DNA of 64,000 nucleotides from the NCBI RefSeq assembly GCF_027988105.1, contig NZ_JAQJZJ010000003.1, positions 1-64,000 on the forward strand. Direction: 5' to 3'. Below are positions 10,347-18,384 of the stretch, piece after piece. The translations under genes were made by a program, and so were the position numbers. The notes below the pieces were generated by a model, which had not been told where the DNA came from, ran no database searches, and saw nothing but the letters and a program-made list of their open reading frames with translations. Every line of letters begins with the position of its first letter. The stretch's first letter is position 1. The stretch is from Pseudomonas aestuarii (lineage in GTDB: Bacteria > Pseudomonadota > Gammaproteobacteria > Pseudomonadales > Pseudomonadaceae).

Positions 10347-11123
10347 ATGTCACCCGAATTCGTACTGGAAACGCGCGGCTTGACCAAGGAATTTCGCGGC
10401 TTCACCGCGGTGGACTCGGTCGATCTGCGTGTGCAGAAGGGACATATCCATGCCTTGATCGGACCCAACGGGGCCGGCAAGACCACCGTATTCAACCTGC
10501 TCAGCAAGTTCCTCGCGCCCACTAGCGGCGAGATCATCTATCAGGGCAAGCCCATCACCGGCCTGCAGCCGAACCAGATCGCCCGTCTCGGCCTGGTGCG
10601 CTCCTTCCAGATTTCCGCGGTATTCGGTCACATGAGCGTGATGGAAAACGTCCGCGTGGCCCTGCAGCGCAAGCTGGGCAACTCCTTCCACTTCTGGAAG
10701 TCCGAGCGCAGCCTCGAGGCCCTCAATGAGCGCGCCCTGCAGATGCTCGATGATGTGGGCCTGCTCGAATTCGCCGACACCATGACCATCGAACTGCCCT
10801 ATGGCCGCAAGCGCGCGCTGGAGCTGGCCACCACCCTGGCGCTGGACCCGGCCGTGCTGTTGCTCGACGAGCCGACCCAGGGCATGGGCGGCGAGGACGT
10901 GGAAATGGTCATCGGCCTGGTACGCCGCGCCGCAGTGGGGCGCACGGTGCTGATGGTCGAGCACAACCTCAGCGTGGTCAGTCAGTTGTGCGACTGCATC
11001 ACCGTGCTGGCCCGCGGTGCGATCCTCGCCGAAGGCGACTACGCCAGCGTGTCCGCCAACCCGCTGGTGCGCGAGGCCTACCTGGGCAGCGAAGCGACAG
11101 TCAGCGAGGAGGCCGGCGCATGA
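10347..11123 (+). CDS. branched-chain-type ABC transporter ATPase (LivG-like)
   Basis: A 258-residue ABC ATPase of the LivG subfamily, one of two ATPases of a carboxylate/amino acid importer at the inner membrane. Walker A is GPNGAGKTT, the signature region reads ELPYGRKRALELA, Walker B is VLLLDEPTQGM, and the H-loop follows as MVEHNLSVV. It opens a five-gene operon (ATPase, ATPase, binding protein, two permeases) with a LiuR-type site upstream. Its stop overlaps the next gene's ATG. The substrate is not readable; the context of LiuR and two acyl-CoA synthetases suggests a branched or short carboxylate rather than an amino acid. Confidence 0.92.
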   Translation: MSPEFVLETRGLTKEFRGFTAVDSVDLRVQKGHIHALIGPNGAGKTTVFNLLSKFLAPTSGEIIYQGKPITGLQPNQIARLGLVRSFQISAVFGHMSVMENVRVALQRKLGNSFHFWKSERSLEALNERALQMLDDVGLLEFADTMTIELPYGRKRALELATTLALDPAVLLLDEPTQGMGGEDVEMVIGLVRRAAVGRTVLMVEHNLSVVSQLCDCITVLARGAILAEGDYASVSANPLVREAYLGSEATVSEEAGA

Positions 11124-11842
11124 GCAACCTGCATACTCAGGATTACGAGCAGCTGCGGGTCAGCGACCTGCATGCCTTCTACGGCGAGTCGCACATCCTG
11201 CATGGCATCGACCTGCTGGTGCGCCGCGGCGAACTGGTGACCTTGCTCGGGCGCAACGGCTCGGGACGCTCCACCACCCTGCGCGCGATCATGAACATGG
11301 TGGGTCGGCGCACCGGCTCGATCGTGGTCAACGGCAACGAGACCCTGGGCCTCGCCGCGCACCTGATCCCGCGCCTGGGCGTTGGCTTCTGCCCGGAAGA
11401 ACGCGGCATCTTCGCCAGCCTCAACGTCGAGGAGAACCTGCTGCTGCCGCCCATGGTGCGCAGTGGCGGCATGAGCCTCGATGACATCTACGAGATGTTC
11501 CCCAACCTCTACGAGCGGCGTTTCAGCCAAGGTACCCGGCTGTCCGGCGGCGAGCAGCAGATGCTGGCCATGGCACGCATCCTGCGCACCGGCGCCAACC
11601 TGTTGCTGCTCGACGAGATCACCGAGGGCCTGGCCCCGGTGATTGTGCAGAAACTCGCCGAGGTGCTGATCAAGCTCAAGAACAAGGGCCTGACCATCGT
11701 GCTGGTGGAGCAGAACTTCCGCTTCGCCGCTCCCTTGGCCGATCGGCATTACCTGATGGATCACGGCCAGATTGTCGAGGAAATCGGCGCGAGCGAGCTG
11801 TCGTCAAAACAAGAACTGCTGCACCGCTGTCTAGGCGTCTAA
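11120..11842 (+). CDS. branched-chain-type ABC transporter ATPase (LivF-like) with variant Walker A
   Basis: A 240-residue LivF-type ATPase. The start overlaps the previous stop (ATGA), so translation is coupled. LSGGEQQMLAMAR (signature), LLLLDEITEGL (Walker B) and LVEQNFRFA (H-loop) are intact. The Walker A motif reads GRNGSGRST, where Arg50 (codon CGC at 11267-11269) stands in place of the invariant Lys. Since the rest is conserved the gene is not decaying. Either Arg is tolerated in this subfamily or one site of the ATPase pair is catalytically weak. Confidence 0.92.
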   Translation: MSNLHTQDYEQLRVSDLHAFYGESHILHGIDLLVRRGELVTLLGRNGSGRSTTLRAIMNMVGRRTGSIVVNGNETLGLAAHLIPRLGVGFCPEERGIFASLNVEENLLLPPMVRSGGMSLDDIYEMFPNLYERRFSQGTRLSGGEQQMLAMARILRTGANLLLLDEITEGLAPVIVQKLAEVLIKLKNKGLTIVLVEQNFRFAAPLADRHYLMDHGQIVEEIGASELSSKQELLHRCLGV

Positions 11843-11945
11843 ACCCAGTTTCACCCCTCGAAACATGCAGTACGGCGTGGCCCAGGCCCGCCGGGTCGGG
11901 GTTGCTTTGCCCGGTACAACAACAATAACTGTGGAAGGTAACGAG

Positions 11946-13160
11946 ATGAATCTGTTCCAGAAGACTGCAAGCACCATCCTCGCCACCAGCCTGATTGCCA
12001 GCGCCGCCCAGGCGCAGCTCAGCGATGACGAAATCCGTATCGGCTACCTGGCCGATATGTCCGGCACCTACCGTGATCTCTCCGGACCGGGTGGCCTGGA
12101 AGCGCTGAAGATGGCGGTCGAGGACTTCGGCGGCCAGATCGATGGCAAGAAGATCGTGATCTTCAGTGCCGATGACCTGAACAAGCCGGATGTCGGTGCC
12201 AGTACCGTGCGCAAGTGGGTCGATGAGCGCAACGTCGACATGGTCACCGGCCTGGTCGCCTCCTCGGTGGTGCTGGCGGCCAGCCAGGTGGTGGAGCAAG
12301 CCGGCAAGCTGGCGCTGATTTCCGGCGCCGCGGCCTCCAGCATTACCAACGAATACTGCTCGCCCAACCATATCCACTGGACCTACGACTCCTACGCCTT
12401 GGCCAATGGTACGGCCAAGGCAGTGTTGGCCAATGGCGGCAAGAGCTGGTTCATCCTGACCGCCGACTATGCCTTCGGCCATGCCATGGAAGCCGATATC
12501 ACCAAGGTGGTCGAGGCCGATGGCGGCTCAGTGCTGGGCACGGTGCGCCATCCATTCCCGAGCAGCGACTTTTCCTCCTACATCCTCCAGGCCCAGGGCT
12601 CTGGCGCCGATGTGATCGCCCTGGCTAACGCCGGTGCCGACACGGTCAATTCGCTGATGACCGCCAGCCAGTTCGGCGTTACCCAGTCCGGGCAGAGTCT
12701 GGCCGGCATGGTGGTCTTCCTCAACGACATCCATGCCATGGGCCTGGACGTGACCCAGGGTCTGATGCTGACCACCGGCTGGTACTGGGACCTCAACGAG
12801 GAAACCCGCACCTGGTCCAAGCGCTACGAAGACCGCTTCGGCAGCAAGCCGGGCATGGTGCCGGCGGGTATCTACTCGGCGACCATGCATTACCTGAACG
12901 CAGTCAAGGCTGCCGGCAGCGACGAGGCGCAGGCGGTGCGGGCGCAGATGATGGCGACCCCGGTCAACGACATGTTCGCCAAGAACGGCAAGATCCGCGC
13001 CGATGGCCGCATGGTCCACGACATGTATCTGGCCCAGGTAAAGACCCCGGCCGAGTCGAAGGGCGACTGGGACCTGTACAAGATCGTGCGCACCATTCCG
13101 GGCGACGAGGCCTTCCGCCCGCTGGCCGCGAGCCAATGCAAGCTGCTGTCGCAGAACTGA
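11946..13160 (+). CDS. periplasmic substrate-binding protein of the ABC transporter
   Basis: A 404-residue binding protein of the LivJ-like (type I periplasmic-binding) family. The start at 11946 gives a clean signal peptide, MNLFQKTASTILATSLIA then AQA, with cleavage before QLSDDEIRIG. Features include IRIGYLADMSGTY, the segment around DVGASTVRKWVDE, and the conserved binding-site stretch AAASSITNEYCSPNHIHW. The ligand is unknown. It lies between the ATPases and permeases, and a strong hairpin directly after it (13183-13206) would protect its mRNA, as is common for binding-protein genes. Confidence 0.92.
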   Translation: MNLFQKTASTILATSLIASAAQAQLSDDEIRIGYLADMSGTYRDLSGPGGLEALKMAVEDFGGQIDGKKIVIFSADDLNKPDVGASTVRKWVDERNVDMVTGLVASSVVLAASQVVEQAGKLALISGAAASSITNEYCSPNHIHWTYDSYALANGTAKAVLANGGKSWFILTADYAFGHAMEADITKVVEADGGSVLGTVRHPFPSSDFSSYILQAQGSGADVIALANAGADTVNSLMTASQFGVTQSGQSLAGMVVFLNDIHAMGLDVTQGLMLTTGWYWDLNEETRTWSKRYEDRFGSKPGMVPAGIYSATMHYLNAVKAAGSDEAQAVRAQMMATPVNDMFAKNGKIRADGRMVHDMYLAQVKTPAESKGDWDLYKIVRTIPGDEAFRPLAASQCKLLSQN

Positions 13161-13182
13161 TCGGCAATTAACCCCAGCTCGT

Positions 13183-13206
13183 CACCCGGCTGCCAGCAGC
13201 CGGGTG
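13183..13206 (+). terminator. intercistronic hairpin after the binding-protein gene
   Basis: CACCCGGCTG (13183-13192) pairs perfectly with CAGCCGGGTG (13197-13206) around a 4-base loop and lacks a T-run. It is more likely an mRNA-stabilising or attenuating hairpin than a full terminator, since the permease genes follow at once. Confidence 0.5.
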
Positions 13207-13233
13207 TCACTGACTTTCAGCGGGTGGTAACTC

Positions 13234-14121
13234 ATGACTATGGTATTCGGCATACCGCTGGGCGTACTGCTCGGCCAGCTGCTGCTCGGGCTGATCAACG
13301 GCGCTTTCTATGCCTTGCTCAGCCTGGGCCTGGCGATAATCTTCGGTCTGCTGCGGATCATCAACTTCGCCCATGGCGCCCAGTACATGCTTGGGGCCTT
13401 CGCCGCCGTGCTTGGCCTCAAGTACCTGGGCATCAATTATTGGGTGGCGCTGATTGTGGCGCCACTGCTAGTCGGCGCCCTGGGCATGCTGATCGAGCGT
13501 GGCCTGTTACGCCGGATCGCCGGTGAGGATCACCTCTACGGCTTGCTGTTGACCTTCGGCCTGGCGTTGATCGTCGAGGGCTGCTTCGTCAAGCTGTTCG
13601 GTGTTTCCGGCGCGTCCTACCCGATGCCCGAGCTGCTCAAGGGCGGTTACAACCTCGGCTTCATGTTCCTGCCCACCTACCGCGCCTGGGTTGTTGTGGC
13701 TGCAGTGGTGGTGTGCGTGCTCACCTGGTACATGATCGAGCGCACCCGCCTGGGTTCCTACCTGCGTGCCGGTACCGAAAACCCCAAGCTGATGCAGGCC
13801 TTCGGCATCAACGTACCGCTGCTGATCACCCTGACCTATGGCTATGGCGCGGCGCTGGCGGGGTTGGCCGGAGTGCTGGCTGCTCCGATCTATTCGGTCA
13901 CCCCGACCATGGGCGCCAATCTACTGATCGTGGTGTTTGCTGTGGTGGTGATCGGCGGCATGGGTTCGATCATGGGCGCGATCGTCACGGGTCTGGCCAT
14001 GGGCGTGATCGAGGGGCTGACCAAGGTGATCTATCCAGAAGCGGCCAACACCATCGTGTTCCTGGTGATGGTACTGGTGCTGCTGGTTCGTCCGGCGGGA
14101 CTGTTCGGCAAGGAGACATAA
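13234..14121 (+). CDS. ABC transporter permease (LivH-like)
   Basis: A 295-residue inner-membrane permease of the LivH family. It is strongly hydrophobic with about eight membrane segments. The family opening block reads GLINGAFYALLSLGLAIIFG, followed by RIINFAHG. A later block TLTYGYGAALAGLAGVLAAP matches the cytoplasmic coupling region, and the C-terminus runs into LVRPAGLFGKET, typical of LivH. The ATG at 13234 precedes the first membrane helix. It ends three bases before the next gene. Confidence 0.93.
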   Translation: MTMVFGIPLGVLLGQLLLGLINGAFYALLSLGLAIIFGLLRIINFAHGAQYMLGAFAAVLGLKYLGINYWVALIVAPLLVGALGMLIERGLLRRIAGEDHLYGLLLTFGLALIVEGCFVKLFGVSGASYPMPELLKGGYNLGFMFLPTYRAWVVVAAVVVCVLTWYMIERTRLGSYLRAGTENPKLMQAFGINVPLLITLTYGYGAALAGLAGVLAAPIYSVTPTMGANLLIVVFAVVVIGGMGSIMGAIVTGLAMGVIEGLTKVIYPEAANTIVFLVMVLVLLVRPAGLFGKET

Positions 14122-14123
14122 GC

Positions 14124-15128
14124 ATGACCAATATGCACATCAAACAGGACAGCCTGGTTCTGCCGCCGCAAGTGGTACGCGAGCGCCAGCAGGCGGCGCA
14201 ACGGCGCAAGCTGTGGTTCTACCTGGCACTGTTCGGCGTCGCGCTGGTCGCGCCCCTGGCGGTGTACCCGATCTTTCTGATGAAGCTGCTGTGTTTCGCC
14301 TTGTTCGCCTGCGCCTTCAACCTGTTGCTCGGCTATGCCGGCTTGTTGTCCTTCGGCCATGCCGCTTTTTTCGCCACCGGCGGCTATATCACCGGCTACC
14401 TGCTCAGCGAGTACAGCGGCCTGGGCACGGAACTGGGAATCCTCGCCGGCACCCTGGCGTCTGCGGCGCTCGGCTTGCTGTTCGGCCTGCTGGCGATTCG
14501 GCGCCAGGGCATCTACTTCGCCATGATCACCCTGGCGCTGGCGCAACTGGTGTTCTTCATCTTTGTCCAGGCGCCCTTCACCGGCGGCGAGAACGGCCTG
14601 CAGGGCGTACCGCGAGGGCAGCTGTTCGGGCTGTTCGACCTGAACAACAACATGACCCTGTACTACTTCGTCCTGGCGGTGTTCATCGTCGGCTTCGCCA
14701 TCATCCAGCGCACCATCCACTCGCCCTACGGCCAGGTGCTCAGGGCGATCCGCGAGAACGAGCCGCGGGCCATTTCCCTGGGCTACAACGTCGACGCGCA
14801 CAAGCTGCTGGCCTTCGTGATTTCCGCCACCTTGACCGGCCTGGCGGGCTCGACCAAGACCGTGGTGTTCCAGTTGGCCTCGCTGACCGACGCGCACTGG
14901 CACATGTCCGGCGAGGTGATCCTGATGACCCTGCTCGGCGGCGTCGGCACCGTGCTCGGGCCGGTGGTCGGCGCCAGCGTGGTGATCACCCTGCAGAGCT
15001 ACCTGTCCAACGGTCCACTGGGCGAGTGGGTGCACGTGATCCTCGGGGCGATATTCGTCACCTGCGTGCTGCTGTTCCGGGTCGGCATCGTCGGTTGGGT
15101 GCTGAAACTGGCGAAGCGCAACTTCTAA
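14124..15128 (+). CDS. ABC transporter permease (LivM-like)
   Basis: A 334-residue LivM-family permease. After a basic cytoplasmic N-terminus (VRERQQAAQRRKL) there are about nine membrane segments. LivM blocks seen are CAFNLLLGYAGLLSFGHAAFF, AIRRQGIYFAMITLALAQLVFF, the coupling segment GQVLRAIRENEPRAISLGYN, and LLGGVGTVLGPVVGA. The start at 14124 is two bases after the livH-like stop. It completes the operon, and two hairpins and a porin gene follow. Confidence 0.93.
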   Translation: MTNMHIKQDSLVLPPQVVRERQQAAQRRKLWFYLALFGVALVAPLAVYPIFLMKLLCFALFACAFNLLLGYAGLLSFGHAAFFATGGYITGYLLSEYSGLGTELGILAGTLASAALGLLFGLLAIRRQGIYFAMITLALAQLVFFIFVQAPFTGGENGLQGVPRGQLFGLFDLNNNMTLYYFVLAVFIVGFAIIQRTIHSPYGQVLRAIRENEPRAISLGYNVDAHKLLAFVISATLTGLAGSTKTVVFQLASLTDAHWHMSGEVILMTLLGGVGTVLGPVVGASVVITLQSYLSNGPLGEWVHVILGAIFVTCVLLFRVGIVGWVLKLAKRNF

Positions 15129-15199
15129 ACAAGCCTCCTGCTGTTTGCTCAAGGTGCGGACCCTGATCCGCGCCGGGGGGGCTGTTTGCCTGAAATATG

Positions 15200-15221
15200 C
15201 CCTGCCGGGTCGTCGGCAGGG
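15200..15221 (+). terminator. hairpin after the ABC transporter operon
   Basis: CCCTGCCG (15200-15207) pairs with CGGCAGGG (15214-15221). A second hairpin, CCACGG/CCGTGG, follows at about 15232-15249. Neither has a T-run, so termination may be partial and the porin could share the transcript. Confidence 0.45.
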
Positions 15222-15341
15222 TGTCTGGATCCCACGGGAAGCCCCGTGGATAACAGGTCGGTTGCATCGGCCGTCGCGGGTATTGCCTGGCAGTTGGCTG
15301 CCTGGCGTTGCTGCACTACTCACCAATAAGAAGAGAGATCT

Positions 15342-16682
15342 ATGAACGTTGAAAAGTCGATCACCAGGCCCTTCAAGGCCAAAGTCCTCTGTGTGGCGAT
15401 CACCGCCAGCCTGGCTGGCTTCATCGCGCCCGCCAGCGCCGACACCGCGTCCGACCTGGAGGCGTTGAAGGCGCAGATCGCAGCGCTGCAGAACAGCATT
15501 GCCGCGCTCGAGCAGAAACAGGCCGAAACCGCCAAGGCCGTCGCGCCCGCCAACAGCGTGACCGCCGGCACCACCCCAGGTTCGTTCAAGCTGCCCGGCT
15601 CCAATACCTCGGTCAAGTTTGGCGGCTACGTCAAGGCCGACCTGCTGTACAGCGACACCAGTGCGGGCGCGGGCAGCACCCTTGACCAGTTGCTGGTTCC
15701 GGGTTCGATTCCCCTGGACAGCGACACTAATACTGAAGACGGCCAGATTACCCTCCACGCGCGCCAGACCCGTTTGAACTTCGCCACCAGCACCCCGACC
15801 GCTTGGGGCGACCTCAAGACCTTCGTCGAGGCCGACTTCTTCGGCGCGAATGGCAACGAGGTCGTCAGCAACTCCAATGGCCTGCGCACCCGCCATGCCT
15901 TCGGCAGCCTCGGCGGCCTGCTCGCCGGCCAGACCTGGTCTACCTTCATGGACGCGGGCTCCCTGCCCGAGACCCTGGACTTCGGCGGCCCGGTCGGCGA
16001 ACTCTTCGTCCGCCAGACCCAGGTGCGCTGGACCGAGGGCTTCGACGGCGGCTCCTGGTCGATTGCGGCGGAAAGCCCCGAGTCCTTCCTGACCACGGCC
16101 AATGCCGGCGGCGGTAGCAATGGGCAGACCGATGACGACAAGGTGCCCGATCTGGTTGCGCGACTGGACTTCAACACCTCCGCTGGCCGCTTCGCCCTGG
16201 CCGCGATGGCGCGCAACATTCGCGTGGATACGGCCATGGGTGCCGACGACCAGTGGGGTGGGGCGCTCGCCGCTTACGGCGTGGTGCCGACCATCGGCAA
16301 GGACACCTTCCAGTTCTCGCTCACCGCCGGTAACGCACTCGGCCGCTACATGGGCCAGGCCGTATTCTCCGATGGCAGCGTCGATACCTCCGGTGATCTC
16401 ACGCTGAACAACCAATGGGGCGCGATTCTCGCCTACCGCCACTTCTGGATGGACAACCTGCGTTCCACGCTGGCGCTGTCGACCGCCCGTGCAAGCAACC
16501 CGAGTGGTGCGACCACTGCGAACATGAACCAAAGCTCCGACACCGCTCACCTGAACCTGCTGTGGAGCCCGGTTGCCAGCACGACTTTCGGCCTCGAGCT
16601 GATTCACGCGCGGCGTGAAACGGAAGATGGCCGCAATGGCGATTTGAACCGCGTGCAGACCTCGGCGCAGTACAACTTCTGA
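15342..16682 (+). CDS. DcaP-like outer-membrane porin
   Basis: A 446-residue outer-membrane protein. It has a long N-terminal signal sequence ending around FIAPASA, then a short coiled-coil segment (DLEALKAQIAALQNSIAALEQKQ region), a Ala/Thr-rich linker, and a beta-barrel beginning at SVKFGGYVKADLLYS. The last residue is Phe (AQYNF), the usual barrel-assembly signal. This arrangement fits the DcaP trimeric porin family, whose members carry negatively charged small molecules such as dicarboxylates. A GAAGAGAG ribosome site precedes ATG 15342. Position directly after the ABC importer suggests it forms the outer-membrane door for the same substrate, which is inference. Confidence 0.85.
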   Translation: MNVEKSITRPFKAKVLCVAITASLAGFIAPASADTASDLEALKAQIAALQNSIAALEQKQAETAKAVAPANSVTAGTTPGSFKLPGSNTSVKFGGYVKADLLYSDTSAGAGSTLDQLLVPGSIPLDSDTNTEDGQITLHARQTRLNFATSTPTAWGDLKTFVEADFFGANGNEVVSNSNGLRTRHAFGSLGGLLAGQTWSTFMDAGSLPETLDFGGPVGELFVRQTQVRWTEGFDGGSWSIAAESPESFLTTANAGGGSNGQTDDDKVPDLVARLDFNTSAGRFALAAMARNIRVDTAMGADDQWGGALAAYGVVPTIGKDTFQFSLTAGNALGRYMGQAVFSDGSVDTSGDLTLNNQWGAILAYRHFWMDNLRSTLALSTARASNPSGATTANMNQSSDTAHLNLLWSPVASTTFGLELIHARRETEDGRNGDLNRVQTSAQYNF

Positions 16683-16870
16683 TCGTTCGCGCCGTATGAC
16701 GGCGCTGCAGTGGGGGCCGGGCATGATTGCTTCTTGTGCGTTGTGGCACGGCGGCAGTATCGCCCAGCAATGTCGGCAGCAAGCTGGACGAGAAGAGCCT
16801 TATCGTCAGCTACAGCTTTTGCTAAGCCCGGGCTAACCGCTCAATCCGATTACTCCTTGGTGTGAAGTTT

Positions 16871-16898
16871 GCCGGGCCCTGGTGGCCCGGCTTTTTTT
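16871..16898 (+). terminator. rho-independent terminator after the porin gene
   Basis: GCCGGGCC (16871-16878) pairs with GGCCCGGC (16884-16891) around a 5-base loop, followed by seven T. It separates the transporter/porin block from liuR. Confidence 0.9.
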
Positions 16899-16987
16899 GT
16901 TCTCGATCCAGCCCTGAGTTGGTCCGGGCGCATACCGACAGATCATCGCCAGCGCCTGCCTGCGGCTGATGCTGGTGAGTGGCTGCG

Positions 16988-17003
16988 TTGACGTTAACGT
17001 AAT
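16988..17003 (+). promoter_or_regulatory. LiuR-type operator upstream of liuR
   Basis: TTGACGTTAACGTAAT matches the 16-bp palindrome at 7526 with changes at positions 3 and 16. TTGACG could also serve as a -35 box with TAGCGT 17 bp downstream, so autoregulation of liuR is likely. Confidence 0.7.
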
Positions 17004-17096
17004 GAGTTGTTAGCGTTCCACGGCATATGGCCATGCAGCCATGTCGCGGGAACCCCTGTGCGACATGGCTCGTGGATAATCGACCAAGGATCAAGC

Positions 17097-17486
17097 ATGA
17101 CCGCCAAGACCTACAGCATTTCCGAACTGGCGCGCGAGCTGGATGTGACCACCCGGACCATTCGTTTCTATGAAGAGCAGGGCATGCTGCTGCCGACCCG
17201 CCGTGGCCAGGAGCGAATCTATACGGCCAAGGACAGGGTCGCGCTCAAGCTGATTCTGCGGGGCAAGCGCATCGGTTTCTCCCTGGCCGAATGCAAGACC
17301 CTGATCGAGCTGTACGACCCACAGGGCGACAACCGTAATCAGCTCGAGATCATGCTGGGCAAGATCGCCGAGCGACGTCTGCAGCTGGAGCAGCAGTTGC
17401 TGGACATCGAGCAGATGCAGCTGGAGCTGGACACGGCCGAGGAGCGTTGCCGCGCCGCCTTATTGGAAGTTCCCGAGACCCATTGA
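17097..17486 (+). CDS. liuR: MerR-family regulator of leucine/isovalerate catabolism
   Basis: A 129-residue MerR-type regulator. The winged helix-turn-helix is at residues 4-75 (YSISELARELDVTTRTIRFYEEQGML, then RIYTAKDRVALKLILRGKRIGFSLAE). A long dimerisation helix with heptad Leu/Ile follows (about residues 80-120). No metal-binding Cys cluster is present, as expected for LiuR. ATG 17097 is chosen because it begins the conserved domain. A LiuR-type palindrome lies about 95 bp upstream. Its 3' end overlaps the converging TetR gene by 27 bp. Here it lies about 9.6 kb from liuA, whereas in P. aeruginosa liuR heads the liu operon. Confidence 0.9.
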   Translation: MTAKTYSISELARELDVTTRTIRFYEEQGMLLPTRRGQERIYTAKDRVALKLILRGKRIGFSLAECKTLIELYDPQGDNRNQLEIMLGKIAERRLQLEQQLLDIEQMQLELDTAEERCRAALLEVPETH

Positions 17487-18158
17487 GGCGTCGGCCAGCA
17501 CCGCAGCGTCCTGGGTGGCCCGCAACGCGGCGCGCAGTGCGCTCAGCACCATGTCGCGCAGCAACGCGTGGCGTGCCGTAGGACTCAGCTCGGGCGCCTC
17601 GACCCAGGCCGGCAACTGATTGAGCAGGGCCAGGATGCCGCTCAACGCAGCGCGGCGGCTGCTGCCGACCGGCTGGCCGGTGACACACTCCACGCTTTCC
17701 ACCAGCTGCTGTGCGTAGCGCGCGCGAAGCTCGCGGAGTTGCACCTGCTGCTCGCCGGCCAGGCAGTGACTGTCGTACTCGGCCAGACGAAAATGCGCAC
17801 CCATGCTGGCGTGCAACCGCAGGTGCGCGTCGAACAGGCCGTGCAGCCGTTCGGCGGGCGTGGCAGCGCGCCGTTGCACCTGGCGGGCGCCGTGCAGCAG
17901 CTGTTCGTAGAGCTCCTCGATCAGCTCGAACAGCAGCGCTTCCTTGCTCTCGATGTGGTTGTAGAGCGAGCCTGACCGGATGCCCAGGTGCTTGGCCAGG
18001 TCGCGCATGCTGACAGCGCTGAAACCGCGGCTGGCAAACAGACTCAACGCCTTGAGGCGGGTGTCCTGGTAGCGCGTGTTGGCGCCGACGTTGATCGGTG
18101 CGCGCCGCGGAACGGCTGGCGTGGCGAAGAGGGCTGAGAGTCGTTGGGCGTCGCTCAT
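17460..18158 (-). CDS. TetR-family transcriptional regulator
   Basis: A 232-residue TetR-type repressor. The DNA-binding domain lies at about residues 32-80 (TRLKALSLFASRGFSAVSMRDLAKHLGIRSGSLYNHIESKEALLFEL). The helical ligand domain after it has no recognisable specificity. ATG 18158 (MSDAQRLSALF) is taken over the upstream frame start because the extra residues look unconserved. It lies downstream of the chemoreceptor and valine operon on the same strand and overlaps the 3' end of liuR. Control of acyl-CoA metabolism is plausible from context but unproven. Confidence 0.88.
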   Translation of the reverse strand: MSDAQRLSALFATPAVPRRAPINVGANTRYQDTRLKALSLFASRGFSAVSMRDLAKHLGIRSGSLYNHIESKEALLFELIEELYEQLLHGARQVQRRAATPAERLHGLFDAHLRLHASMGAHFRLAEYDSHCLAGEQQVQLRELRARYAQQLVESVECVTGQPVGSSRRAALSGILALLNQLPAWVEAPELSPTARHALLRDMVLSALRAALRATQDAAVLADASMGLGNFQ

Positions 18159-18249
18159 GGCGTGATGGCCTCCATTGTTTGCGTTGCACTGGGCGACGAG
18201 TCGGAGCGCTGACATTGACCTGTCGCCGGTGCAAAACCAAGGTCATCGG

Positions 18250-18268
18250 CGCTCAGAATGACTGAGCG
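18250..18268. terminator. small hairpin in the tetR-chemoreceptor gap
   Basis: CGCTCAG (18250-18256) pairs with CTGAGCG (18262-18268). It lies downstream of the chemoreceptor gene and upstream of tetR on the minus strand, so it may be a weak terminator or a TetR operator. Confidence 0.35.
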
Positions 18269-18384
18269 TTTTGGCCATGCCATTGCTGCGCTGGGAGGGA
18301 ACCTAAGCAAGGGCCCCGGAGCAACCCGTAAGGCTTTACCCGTCAGGATCTATCACTGCACGCGACAAGCCCTGTATTCGCAGC

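Larger units (their letters stand above)
16683..17096. other. 414-bp intergenic region between porin and liuR
   Basis: No intact gene was found. Positions 16727-16825 keep an open frame ending in KLDEKSLIVSYSFC and a stop, which resembles the tail of an outer-membrane barrel protein and may be a porin remnant. A terminator at 16871-16898 and the LiuR-type site at 16988-17003 follow. Confidence 0.5.

Noticed and set aside
14031..16724. 897-codon open frame on the minus strand opposite livM and the porin
   Set aside because: It is antisense to genes with clear membrane and barrel features, is rich in His, Gln, Arg and Gly as expected from reading GC-rich genes backwards, and shows no domain.
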